Shown in pieces: positions 26,718 to 34,556 of a DNA stretch of 64,000 nucleotides (position 1 is the stretch's first letter; every line of letters starts with the position of its first letter). The notes beneath the pieces were generated by a model. It had not been told where the DNA came from and did no database searches. It saw only the letters and a program-made list of their open reading frames with translations. The position numbers were made by a program, and so were the translations under genes. The stretch lies in contig NZ_JACWMX010000006.1 of NCBI RefSeq assembly GCF_014773245.1, positions 248,001 through 312,000 on the forward strand. The letters run 5' to 3'. The stretch comes from Mucilaginibacter glaciei. Its GTDB lineage: Bacteria; Bacteroidota; Bacteroidia; Sphingobacteriales; Sphingobacteriaceae.

Positions 26718-26893
26718 GAGAACATCCCGTGAGTAACCTCCTGTACCGAATCATCCGCATAGAATAAAATGGTAAATGATCCGGGAATTTGAGTGATTAC
26801 TAAAATATCCTCTCTCTTAATATGGTTCTCGTTAATAAAACGGGTAAGGCGCTCATGGGTGCTAAAGTAGTCGGATTTTAATACGATCATCAT
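26714..26893 (-). CDS. Small protein opposite the phage genes
   Basis: The frame from ATG 26893 encodes 59 residues, beginning MMIVLKSDYFSTHERL and ending VQEVTHGMFS. It has a short strand-helix pattern (LTRFINENHIKREDILVI) like a compact alpha/beta fold. Its stop overlaps the 3' end of the tail gene by four bases, tail to tail. Composition is clearly coding-like. I do not recognise the family; it may belong with the cargo cassette that begins at 26961. Confidence 0.55.
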   Translation of the reverse strand: MMIVLKSDYFSTHERLTRFINENHIKREDILVITQIPGSFTILFYADDSVQEVTHGMFS

Positions 26894-26960
26894 TGGTCAA
26901 TTTATTATTGGACGATGATTTGTTAGTATTGTTACTTAAGGCGAAATAATTTCTAAACTA

Positions 26961-26991
26961 TTTGGATTTCAAAAACTAAGCTTTATATTTA
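26961..26991 (+). promoter_or_regulatory. Bacteroidota-type promoter of the cargo cassette
   Basis: TTTG (26961-26964), a 19-base spacer and TATATTTA (26984-26991) fit the -33/-7 consensus TTTG-N19-TAnnTTTG with one mismatch. It lies 28 bases before the start of the first cassette gene. Confidence 0.6.
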
Positions 26992-27019
26992 CCAATAATA
27001 TTAGCAAACCTATACCATC

Positions 27020-27607
27020 ATGAAGCAATTTTTACTTGTACTGTTTTTATGTACGGCTTTACAGGCCAAATCACAATCAACAAAACCCATCACGTCGTTT
27101 TTAGGTGTTAAATTTGGCAGTACCCCAGCACAGGTTATCGCCGGTTTAAAAGCTAAAGGTGCTGTTTTTATCAAAGCAAGTAGCAAAGCAGATTTCTTAA
27201 TTTTTGACAACATCAAATTAGGCGGCAGAAAAACTACTCATTCATTTGTATCCTTTTCAAATGGTAAAGCAGCCCAGGCCGGATTTATTTTCAAAGCTGA
27301 ATTAGAGGCAAAAACATTAGATTATTACAATGATTTAGTTGCAGATATTGCCGGGGTTTATGGAGAGGGCACTGTTACAAAAGAATTTAAGCCTCCGTAT
27401 GAGGATGGTGATGGTTACGAAGTAACGGCTATATCGACAGGTAAAGCAGATTTTAAGACGCTTTGGGGATTGGAAGATGAACAACAGCCTGGAAGTGTTA
27501 TGGTTATTATAACCGATAATTTATCCATTATGCTAACCTACCAGGACAAAAGTTTAATGGCGTTGAAGTCTCAGCAAGATAAAAAAAAGAGTAACGCAGA
27601 CTTTTAA
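27020..27607 (+). CDS. Secreted cargo protein, paralogue 1
   Basis: The 195-residue protein has a signal peptide (MKQFLLVLFLCTALQAKSQ) followed by the block TKPITSFLGVKFGSTPAQVIAGLKAKG. The same block, signal included, recurs in the gene at 28350. The mature part also shares YEDGDGYEVTAISTG and a Lys-rich C-terminus. The function is unknown; it should be periplasmic or released. It is the first gene of an AT-rich cassette with its own promoter and terminator inside the phage tail region. Confidence 0.75.
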   Translation: MKQFLLVLFLCTALQAKSQSTKPITSFLGVKFGSTPAQVIAGLKAKGAVFIKASSKADFLIFDNIKLGGRKTTHSFVSFSNGKAAQAGFIFKAELEAKTLDYYNDLVADIAGVYGEGTVTKEFKPPYEDGDGYEVTAISTGKADFKTLWGLEDEQQPGSVMVIITDNLSIMLTYQDKSLMALKSQQDKKKSNADF

Positions 27608-27613
27608 TTAACT

Positions 27614-28327
27614 ATGGGAATATTTGGAGAGCGCAGCTTGAGGGATCAGCTTCTGGAAATTGATTGGGAAAAACATACAGGCATTTGGAACAGGCGGGTA
27701 CGCCAATATGGTACATCCAAGGCATTAACTGTTTTACTGGTATTTGTAGCTGGTATATATTTTATACGTCAGCATGACAAGGCTGCTGATCTTTCCTGGT
27801 ACAAGATAAAAAAAAACGATAAACTTTACGCCGACGAATATTTTGTTACAGATACATCTGATGCTGTGTTTAGGTTTAACCGTCTTATAAGACCTATTAC
27901 AGAGGCTGACGTAAAAAAAATGAAGCTATCGGTGGATAAGAAAAGAAAAATAATTGCGCAATTGGATAAAAATAACAAAAGTAACCTGATGCTTGATATG
28001 AGCGAAATAGTCATTACAAAAGAAAATTTATTTAAAAACGGATCAGCGTTTATCGGCACCTTTGCCGAAAAAGATAGCCTTACGATGCTTGTTGGAAGTG
28101 GCACAAACGTAAAATGGTATGGCTTAATACCTAATGAGCGCGTTGTTGATCGCGGCTATGAAATAACTATCCCAAAAGGCTATGTTTTAGCTAATGATTA
28201 TTATTACGTAGAAGCTGCAGATGTAAGATTAGAAGAATCTGAGGCTATTAAAAAAACGAAGCACATTACGTTTGATACAACCACACTTTTAAAAACAGAA
28301 AAACTTCTAAATCTTAAACAATTGTAA
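27614..28327 (+). CDS. Single-TM membrane protein between the paralogues
   Basis: The 237-residue protein has a basic N-terminal segment, one membrane helix about residues 36-52 (ALTVLLVFVAGIYFI) and a 180-residue extracytoplasmic part rich in Lys and Asp. It begins six bases after the first paralogue and ends 22 bases before the second, so the three are one operon. It could anchor or escort the secreted pair. No domain recognised. Confidence 0.7.
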   Translation: MGIFGERSLRDQLLEIDWEKHTGIWNRRVRQYGTSKALTVLLVFVAGIYFIRQHDKAADLSWYKIKKNDKLYADEYFVTDTSDAVFRFNRLIRPITEADVKKMKLSVDKKRKIIAQLDKNNKSNLMLDMSEIVITKENLFKNGSAFIGTFAEKDSLTMLVGSGTNVKWYGLIPNERVVDRGYEITIPKGYVLANDYYYVEAADVRLEESEAIKKTKHITFDTTTLLKTEKLLNLKQL

Positions 28328-28349
28328 ACTATACAACTAAATTATAAAC

Positions 28350-28922
28350 ATGAAAAAACTCCTTCTTATCACTTTTTTATTTTTTGCCTTTCACGCTAAA
28401 TCACAAACCACAAAGCCGATAGATTCCTTTTTGGGCATAAAGTTTGGAAGTTCTGTAGCTGAAGTGACAGCAGCACTTAAAAACAGGGGTGGTAAAATAA
28501 GCCCCGGCGCTTCGCCAACTCTATTATCATCGTCAAATATTTCATTAGGGAGTAGAAAGGCTGAAAGCTTTTTTGTAATGTTTATAGATGACAAGGCATA
28601 TGGAGCTTATTTTGTGTTTAGACCCGAGTTAGAACCTCAACTAATAGATTACTATAACAGTTTAGTGAGTGATATTAGTGATGTTTATGGAAAGGGTAAA
28701 AGCCACAAAACTTTTAAGCAACCATACGAAGATGGAAATGGTTTCGAGGTACAAGCCATAACCACTGGCAATGCAGATTATGAAACGATATGGACAAATG
28801 AAAACAATAAAATATTTGCTACAATTGAAAGTGACGGATCTGTTGTATTAATTTATAGTGAGGGTAATTTAACAGAAAAGGCTACTAAACAGGGCAAAGA
28901 AAAAGAAAAAGCTGATTTTTAA
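28350..28922 (+). CDS. Secreted cargo protein, paralogue 2
   Basis: The 190-residue protein has a signal peptide (MKKLLLITFLFFAFHAKSQ) and is clearly homologous to the 27020 product: TTKPIDSFLGIKFGSSVAEV, LEPQLIDYYNSLVSDISDVYG and YEDGNGFEVQAITTG align with matching blocks in the first. The shared YNDLV/YNSLV-type and EDGxGxEV motifs suggest a conserved fold. A strong terminator follows. Two diverged copies in one cassette suggest duplication and specialisation. Confidence 0.75.
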   Translation: MKKLLLITFLFFAFHAKSQTTKPIDSFLGIKFGSSVAEVTAALKNRGGKISPGASPTLLSSSNISLGSRKAESFFVMFIDDKAYGAYFVFRPELEPQLIDYYNSLVSDISDVYGKGKSHKTFKQPYEDGNGFEVQAITTGNADYETIWTNENNKIFATIESDGSVVLIYSEGNLTEKATKQGKEKEKADF

Positions 28923-28940
28923 TAAAATCTAAACAATTTA

Positions 28941-28967
28941 ATAAGCCCGTTTCGGGCTTATATTTTT
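28941..28967 (+). terminator. Terminator closing the cargo cassette
   Basis: The arms 28941-28949 (ATAAGCCCG) and 28953-28961 (CGGGCTTAT) pair perfectly around a TTT loop, and a T-rich run follows. It sits between the cassette and the tape measure gene. Confidence 0.9.
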
Positions 28968-29002
28968 TATTTAAATATGCCAAATAGCATAAATTACATA
29001 AT

Positions 29003-31363
29003 ATGAAAAGTGATAAAAGTATATCCGGAGTTTTATCGGAAACACAGAATTTAAAAGACGCTAACATTGAGTTAACTAACACGCTTGATAAGCTGATGCA
29101 AGCTCAATCCAAGATGGCAGTAACGTCTGAAAAATCGTCCAGGGCCTATCAAGACATTTCCGTGCAGTTAAGAAAAGCTGAAAACGCTTTGAAAAGCAAC
29201 AACGAACAGATTGATAAAAACACCAGGATGCTGGACATGGCGAAAGGTTCATTTGAAAAAAACAAGGCCTTGTTGGAGTCGCTGAAAGCACAATATGTAG
29301 ATCTTACCAGTTCACAAGGCGATAACGTTACAGGTGCATCAAAATTAAACAATCAAATTGCGCTGCTTGGTAAAACGGTAGATGATCAGGGGAAAAAACT
29401 TGAGAAAAGCAGGGAGGTTTTCGATTTTCATAAGAAATCAATAGAGGCTGTTGAAGATTCATATAAAGATCTGTATAGCGGAGCGGGTGATTTTGCACCT
29501 GTGTTAGATTCTGTTTCGAAAGGCTTTAACGCGATGAAAGACGGATTAGATGTAGCTAAAACAGGTTTGCGAAGCGTTGGTTCGGCGTTGAAAGCAACCG
29601 GATTTGGGTTGCTTGTTTTGGTGCTTGAATCGATTACCGAATATTTTACCAAAGATAAAATAGGGATTAAACGATTTCAAGGCATACTAGCAGCCGTAGG
29701 AGTTGTTGTAGATGAAATAAACGGAGCCTTTTTAAGCCTGGGCAGATCGATTGTAGATGCACTGTATTCCCCGGGTGATACCATTAAACGATTCTGGACA
29801 GGGCTTATAAACACTTTCAGCAAAAGTTTTAGCGCATTGGGCGATATACTTAGCGGCGTATTTACATTAAACCCCGAAAAAATTTCTGCCGGGGTATCAA
29901 CGCTCCGTAAAGAAATCAATAAAACTACTACTACTATTAAAGACGGTTTCAATCATTTAAAAAATGAAATGGTTGAGTTAGGCGGCAATGCCGGAAAAGC
30001 ATATCATGAAGCCTATAAAAATGCCGGAGAGAAAACCGTCAACACAAGTAGGAAAATATTAAAAGCAAAAGCACCTAAAGATGTTCATCCACCTCATCTG
30101 GAGGTACTTGAGGCGGCTTCGGGCTATGCTATTAAAAAAATTGGAGAAGAAAAAAAGCTTTATGACACAGAGTTAGCTTTACTGAACGATCAACTGAGAA
30201 AAAAACTTGTAAGCCAGGAGGAGTACAATAAGCAAAGCGAGCAGCTGCAGCAAACCTATCATCAAAATATTGGCAACAATTTAGACCTCTCTAATGAAAA
30301 GGCTAAAGCTGCTATGGAGGCCCGCTTTAAAAACATCATCGAACAACAGCATAACCGGGACGTGCAATTAAAGAAAGGTAAAATGGAGCAGGATGAAAAA
30401 GACCTGAACAAAGCCATCCTCCCCGGTCAGCAAATGGATGCCGAGAAAAAGTTGATAGCTGATAAATACGATTACGAAATTGCCCTCGCCGGCGGCAATA
30501 CCGAAAAGATAAAACAGCTGGAACTGGACAAGCAAAAGTCCCTTACCGATGTAGCTAACCAACACGAGCAGCAACGTAAGGAATTTGCCCTGAACTCCGC
30601 CCAACAGGTTGCCGATAAGGCCTTTTCCATCATCGGCAACAACATCAAGTCGACAAGTGATGCCAAGCTAAAGGGGCTGGAAACCCAAAAGGTCGGCGAG
30701 CTGAGTAACACCAGCCTTACAGCCACCCAGCGTAAAGCTATTGAAGATAAGTACAAGAAAAAGGAAGCTGAAGAAAAACTCAAGGCTTTTAAATCCGAGC
30801 AGCGGGCATCGTTGTTACAGGCGATAGTTAACGGCGCGCTGGCGGTAACCAAGGTAACGGCGCAAACGGGCGTAATCGCACCCTTTGTTATCCCCGGTAT
30901 CATCGCTTCTACCGCGCTGCAAGTGGCTACCATCCTGGCGCAGAAACCACCGGCATTTGCCAAAGGCGGGCACTTCGTATCTGATGGTCGCGGTACCCTA
31001 CTACCAGGCTATAGCCGTACCGATAATACCAACGCCTATCTGCGCAGCGGCGAGGCCGTAGTAGTGTCTGAGGCCATGCGCAACCCCTGGGCGCGTAACC
31101 TGGTAAGCGCCATCAACGTGGCCCACGGCGGGCGCGATTTCTCGGTATCTAACACCGGCCGCGGCTATGCCATAGGCGGCATCTATACAGATGGCGGCAA
31201 TGCCAACCGTTATTATAACCAACCGGTTAATGATGCCAAAGAACTGGCCAACACGCTGGCCTATCAAATGATCAACAACTTCCCCCCTATTTATGTGGAT
31301 GTGAAGGACGTTAACAACCAGCAAAACATCCTGGCCCAAACGGTTAACAGGGTGAATCTTTAA
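29003..31363 (+). CDS. Phage tail tape measure protein
   Basis: The 786-residue protein has a long N-terminal coiled coil (residues about 10-155), a hydrophobic segment (ALKATGFGLLVLVLESI, about 197), a second charged helical region (about 380-640) and a C-terminal hydrophobic stretch (GVIAPFVIPGIIASTALQVA). It ends with the typical FAKGGHFVSDGRGTLLPGYS motif. It spans the tail tube and sets its length. The N-terminal half is more AT-rich than the C-terminal third, which may reflect exchange between phages. Confidence 0.88.
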   Translation: MKSDKSISGVLSETQNLKDANIELTNTLDKLMQAQSKMAVTSEKSSRAYQDISVQLRKAENALKSNNEQIDKNTRMLDMAKGSFEKNKALLESLKAQYVDLTSSQGDNVTGASKLNNQIALLGKTVDDQGKKLEKSREVFDFHKKSIEAVEDSYKDLYSGAGDFAPVLDSVSKGFNAMKDGLDVAKTGLRSVGSALKATGFGLLVLVLESITEYFTKDKIGIKRFQGILAAVGVVVDEINGAFLSLGRSIVDALYSPGDTIKRFWTGLINTFSKSFSALGDILSGVFTLNPEKISAGVSTLRKEINKTTTTIKDGFNHLKNEMVELGGNAGKAYHEAYKNAGEKTVNTSRKILKAKAPKDVHPPHLEVLEAASGYAIKKIGEEKKLYDTELALLNDQLRKKLVSQEEYNKQSEQLQQTYHQNIGNNLDLSNEKAKAAMEARFKNIIEQQHNRDVQLKKGKMEQDEKDLNKAILPGQQMDAEKKLIADKYDYEIALAGGNTEKIKQLELDKQKSLTDVANQHEQQRKEFALNSAQQVADKAFSIIGNNIKSTSDAKLKGLETQKVGELSNTSLTATQRKAIEDKYKKKEAEEKLKAFKSEQRASLLQAIVNGALAVTKVTAQTGVIAPFVIPGIIASTALQVATILAQKPPAFAKGGHFVSDGRGTLLPGYSRTDNTNAYLRSGEAVVVSEAMRNPWARNLVSAINVAHGGRDFSVSNTGRGYAIGGIYTDGGNANRYYNQPVNDAKELANTLAYQMINNFPPIYVDVKDVNNQQNILAQTVNRVNL

Positions 31364-31443
31364 TTCAAATTTAAAGTCAAATTAAAACCGGGACACCCTT
31401 GCGTTGACTTTTGATATCTCACGTTTTACTTTTTACTTATCTT

Positions 31444-31674
31444 ATGAATATCCAACTTGCCAACACCCTGTTCGACGACGGGGTATTCTCGGCCATGTAC
31501 AAGGCCGGTTTTATCACTGCCAAAGTATTTACCTATCGCGAGATCTACCTGTGGGTGAATGCCCAGGTACAAACCCGCGCCATCACCAAGCACCAGGCCG
31601 TGCTGGAGGCCGAAGTAAAGTTCGGTAAGGACGAGCGCACCATCTGGCGGGCGCTGAATTGCTTCACTGTTTGA
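31444..31674 (+). CDS. Small phage-associated protein
   Basis: The 76-residue frame from ATG 31444 reads MNIQLANTLFDDGVFSAMYK then AGFITAKVFTYREIYLWVN, ending DERTIWRALNCFTV. The helical pattern with a C-terminal RTIWRAL resembles a winged-helix or repressor-like fold, but this is a guess. It follows the tape measure gene. A longer frame from 31411 exists but its first residues are unlikely. Confidence 0.5.
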   Translation: MNIQLANTLFDDGVFSAMYKAGFITAKVFTYREIYLWVNAQVQTRAITKHQAVLEAEVKFGKDERTIWRALNCFTV

Positions 31675-31679
31675 GGTGC

Positions 31680-32050
31680 GGGATTGTGGTGCGGGGTGCA
31701 TTTTATAATACGTATATGAATGGTATAATTAAATCGTTAAATAAAAGGGTAATTATTTATTTTACATTTAAAATACAATTTATAATTATTCCAAATAATA
31801 TCAAAAATAGCTATTATAAGAGATTGTAGCGATGATATATTTTATACATATAATTATATTATAAATGCATCACAACTTGTTTAGAACGATTATAACTGCT
31901 TCTATTGCCAATTGACAAGATGAAAGTCTACAAAAGTGAAAAAGTGTTAAGCTTTTCAACTTTACACTCACAATTGGTCTCGTTTCTAATAATTTTTTAT
32001 TATGAAACAAATATTTATGTTTGTATGTAATCATATAAAAACTATCGAAA
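31680..32050. other. AT-rich gap without a recognised gene
   Basis: This stretch is far more AT-rich than its surroundings. I see no coding frame with good composition and no clear hairpin terminator. It leads into the small bicistron at 32051. Confidence 0.5.
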
Positions 32051-32191
32051 ATGGAAATTAAAAAAATTGTAATATCGCCGAATAATCTAAAGGCTATTGC
32101 TTTTTTTGATGACTTGAATAGGAAGAAAGCCGAAACTTTCAAAAAAATCGATAACCTTCCTTTATTCAACAAGGCAAAAAAAAGCAAATAA
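32051..32191 (+). CDS. Small basic protein, first gene of a bicistron
   Basis: The 46-residue frame runs MEIKKIVISPNNLKAIAFFD to NKAKKSK, strongly basic at its end. Its TAA is directly followed by the TTG start of the next gene, so the two are translationally coupled. The pairing of a short basic peptide with a larger soluble protein is typical of regulatory or toxin-antitoxin-like modules, but no toxin motif is recognised. It lies in the AT-rich phage island. Confidence 0.55.
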   Translation: MEIKKIVISPNNLKAIAFFDDLNRKKAETFKKIDNLPLFNKAKKSK

Positions 32192-32728
32192 TTGCCTGAT
32201 CAATACTACTCTTACTTTGAAGCCGAGGAACAGGATGGCAGTATTTACTATGTATTTACTACTGACCATAATCTTGGTTATACTGTATACTTCAACATGG
32301 ATGAATACACTGGCTATGTAAACAATTATCCTTTATTGCTACAAAAAGGTTATGCCTTTGGGTTTCATAAAAAGAAATTCAATGCTGACTCAAAAAACAA
32401 AAATGACGAATTAGTAGCCAGTACAATTTATAAAATTTGTTTAGACTTTTTACAAGAGCAAGGAATTGAAACAGTTCTTTTGTATCATTGTGATGCAAAC
32501 GACGGAAAACAAGCGTGTAGAAATAAATTATTTAATAAATGGTCTGATACCATAGTTAAAGCTAACACAATAGTAAAACATTCAATAGAAGTTGTAATAG
32601 GCGACGACACGGATAATAAAAAGGAAATGTATTTAGGTTTTCTAACATTAAATGAAAATCCATTAATCGAAGAAATAAAAACAGAGTTTAACGATTTTTC
32701 AATTAATTTAATCGCTCCCAAGGAGTAA
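32192..32728 (+). CDS. DUF6169-like protein, second gene of the bicistron
   Basis: The 178-residue protein starts at TTG 32192 (PDQYYSYFEAEEQDGSIYYV), directly abutting the previous stop codon. The Y-rich N-terminus (YYVFTTDHNLGYTVYFNMDE), a basic helix (LVASTIYKICLDFLQEQGIE) and the C-terminal LGFLTLNENPLIEEIKTEF recall the DUF6169 family of small Bacteroidota proteins; that match is from memory and moderate. No catalytic motif is evident. Gene and context are unlike the flanking structural genes. Confidence 0.6.
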   Translation: MPDQYYSYFEAEEQDGSIYYVFTTDHNLGYTVYFNMDEYTGYVNNYPLLLQKGYAFGFHKKKFNADSKNKNDELVASTIYKICLDFLQEQGIETVLLYHCDANDGKQACRNKLFNKWSDTIVKANTIVKHSIEVVIGDDTDNKKEMYLGFLTLNENPLIEEIKTEFNDFSINLIAPKE

Positions 32729-32855
32729 TCAACTTGTCTCTACTGATAGATAGTTTTCTTTAAAAGATTTCAGGTGATTTTGGATGACAATCATACTGAC
32801 AAACTACTGTCACCATCACTAAAAAGAATAGCACCGATATTTGTACAGTTAGATC

Positions 32856-32939
32856 GTCTGAATCAGAATTTACAGGATTAAAAGATTATCAAAATTTTTA
32901 TCCTGATAATTTAAGAATTCTGATAATCCTGATTCAGAC
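32856..32939. repeat. Interspersed inverted repeat (CTGAATCAGAATT family)
   Basis: The GTCTGAATCAGAATTTACAG arm at 32856 pairs with the CCTGATTCAGAC end at 32939; the inner arms CAGGAT/ATCCTG also pair. It is the same family as the element at 7231-7320. Confidence 0.75.
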
Positions 32940-33017
32940 AACATCACGGTACTGACAAACTACTGTCACCATAAGTCGGAGTGATAGTGCTGATATTTGT
33001 ATAGTTCCAATTGAAAG

Positions 33018-33109
33018 GTCATGCTGAACTTGTTTCAACACCTCTCATTAAGGTTTATATGTTGCACAAATGCTCATCTTTAGAGATCCCGAAACAAGTT
33101 CGGGATGAC
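33018..33109. repeat. Interspersed palindrome (GTCATGCTGAAC family)
   Basis: The arms GTCATGCTGAACTTGTTTC (33018) and GAAACAAGTTCGGGATGAC (33091-33109) pair with a few mismatches. It is related to the element at 13481-13549. Confidence 0.7.
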
Positions 33110-33173
33110 AATTACAAGTTACTGACAAATTACTGTCACCACAACCAAAATAAATTGTTCCGACCTTTGAATT

Positions 33174-33187
33174 ATGCCAATCGGCAT
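33174..33187. promoter_or_regulatory. Palindrome ATGCCAATCGGCAT before the head-protease gene
   Basis: Identical to the 14-mer at 18780-18793. Here it follows the third promoter-like repeat, 141 bases before the protease start. Confidence 0.5.
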
Positions 33188-33202
33188 TCAAAACCAATCT
33201 TT

Positions 33203-33279
33203 TGAACCTTGATTATAATGATTAAAGGATTTCACGATTTTTAAATCAAGCAATCGAAAATCCTAAAAATCAAGGTTCA
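33203..33279. repeat. Inverted repeat with TGAACCTTGATT arms
   Basis: The twelve-base arms 33203-33214 and 33268-33279 are perfect reverse complements with a 53-base AT-rich centre. Confidence 0.7.
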
Positions 33280-33303
33280 GTCAACTAAACCAGCGCATTC
33301 ACT

Positions 33304-33328
33304 AAATTAATAACTCACTAATTAAAAA
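33304..33328 (+). repeat. CACTAAT leader repeat before the head-protease gene
   Basis: TTAATAACTCACTAATTAA ends five bases before the ATG at 33329. Same family as at 21545. Confidence 0.45.
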
Positions 33329-34510
33329 ATGAAGATATATCTATATGATACCGAAACGGATTGCATCGGAACGGGCAGTTTATCGTCGGCCTACATCCAA
33401 ACCCAGTTGCAGATCGCTGCCGGCGCAGATCTGGAAGTGCACATCAGTTCGGTAGGCGGCAGTGCCTTCGATGCCATCGCCATTTATGACCTGCTGAAGA
33501 AGTACCCCGGCAACGTAACCACTTATATCGACGCACTGGCAGCTTCGGCAGCATCAATCGTAGCCATGGCAGGCAGCAAAATAGTGATGAGCAAATATGC
33601 GTTGCTCATGATTCACAAACCAATGATAGGCAGCGGCGGCAATGCCGATGAGCTTTTAAAAGATGTGCAGATGCTGAATGTAGTGCAATCACGACTGGCG
33701 CAGATCTATATGGACAAAAGCGGACTGGACAGCGTTACGGTTAACAGTTTAATCAATTCCGTTACCTGGATGACAGCCGACCAGGCGCTTAACCTGGGCT
33801 TTATAGATGCCATTGAAGATTACGCCGAAACCATCATTAACAGCGCGCTCATCAAAAAATACACTGATACCGCCCCAGCTGTTTATCAGCGTTGCATCAA
33901 TAAGATCTTAACCCAAAAAACAACTATGAACATGGACAACCGAGAACTAATGGAGCGCACCACCTCCGTTTTAGACAAGATTATGAACTTTTTTAAGAAA
34001 GTGGTCAACAAGCAAACCGTTACAGACAAAGGTTCCCTGCACCACAGCGGCGATCTTTGCGAAGGCACCGAAGTTTACCAGGACGAGGACATGACCACCC
34101 CTGCCATTACAGACACCTATACCACAGCCGACGGCGAGCAATTGGCTATCGAAAAAGGTAAAGTACAAAAGGTATCGCCGGCAGAGATTGTCGATGAAGA
34201 CGAAGAAGAAGAGATGCCTGCCGACAAATTTAAAAAGACCCGTAAACCCGCCGATGTACAAAACGATATCAAACAATTTAAGGCCCGCCTACATGCACAA
34301 AACGCTTTATTGGCTGAGGCTAAAGCCGCTTTAGAAGAAGCCAATACCCGCCTCACTAAAACCCGGGAGGAGGTAAAGAACGAAATAAAAAGCGACTTCA
34401 CCCCGGAAGGATCTAAACGCAGCAGCAAGGCAAAAACAGAAACCCAACCCTTTTTTGCCCCACAAAGTGCCCTGGCACAAAATGCTGTAAAGAAGGCGGT
34501 GGGGAAATAA
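33329..34510 (+). CDS. Phage head maturation protease (ClpP-like) with C-terminal scaffold-like region
   Basis: Residues 1-175 form a ClpP-type serine protease: VHISSVGGSAFDAIAIYDLL, the Ser in ALAASAASIVAMAG (about 75) and the His in LLMIHKPMIGSGG (about 95). The last 200 residues are charged and helical (LHAQNALLAEAKAALEEANT) like a scaffold. An internal ATG pair at 33926 and 33932 could give a separate scaffold product, as in lambda C/Nu3. The enzyme processes the prohead. The next plus-strand gene is the capsid. Confidence 0.85.
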   Translation: MKIYLYDTETDCIGTGSLSSAYIQTQLQIAAGADLEVHISSVGGSAFDAIAIYDLLKKYPGNVTTYIDALAASAASIVAMAGSKIVMSKYALLMIHKPMIGSGGNADELLKDVQMLNVVQSRLAQIYMDKSGLDSVTVNSLINSVTWMTADQALNLGFIDAIEDYAETIINSALIKKYTDTAPAVYQRCINKILTQKTTMNMDNRELMERTTSVLDKIMNFFKKVVNKQTVTDKGSLHHSGDLCEGTEVYQDEDMTTPAITDTYTTADGEQLAIEKGKVQKVSPAEIVDEDEEEEMPADKFKKTRKPADVQNDIKQFKARLHAQNALLAEAKAALEEANTRLTKTREEVKNEIKSDFTPEGSKRSSKAKTETQPFFAPQSALAQNAVKKAVGK

Positions 34511-34556
34511 AAAAGAAATTAATAACTACAGCAGAATAAACTAACATTGATAAGAG

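Larger units (their letters stand above)
32794..33175 (+). promoter_or_regulatory. Three 56-base promoter-like repeats with TGACA-N6-TGTCA palindromes
   Basis: Copies begin at 32794, 32950 and 33120. Each opens with TACTGACAAAyTACTGTCACC, which carries the palindrome TGACA-N6-TGTCA, and ends with a GAnnTTTG element like the Bacteroidota -7 box. Copies 1 and 2 are closest; copy 3 is diverged. Different palindromic repeats fill the spacers. The array lies just upstream of the head-protease gene. Confidence 0.55.

Noticed and set aside
31870..32187. Minus-strand open frame across the AT-rich island
   Set aside because: It is antisense to the coupled 46-residue gene and its composition (Phe/Leu/Lys runs) is that of AT-rich shadow sequence.
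33011..33205. Plus-strand open frame in the repeat array
   Set aside because: It runs through an interspersed palindrome and promoter-like repeats and has no protein-like composition.
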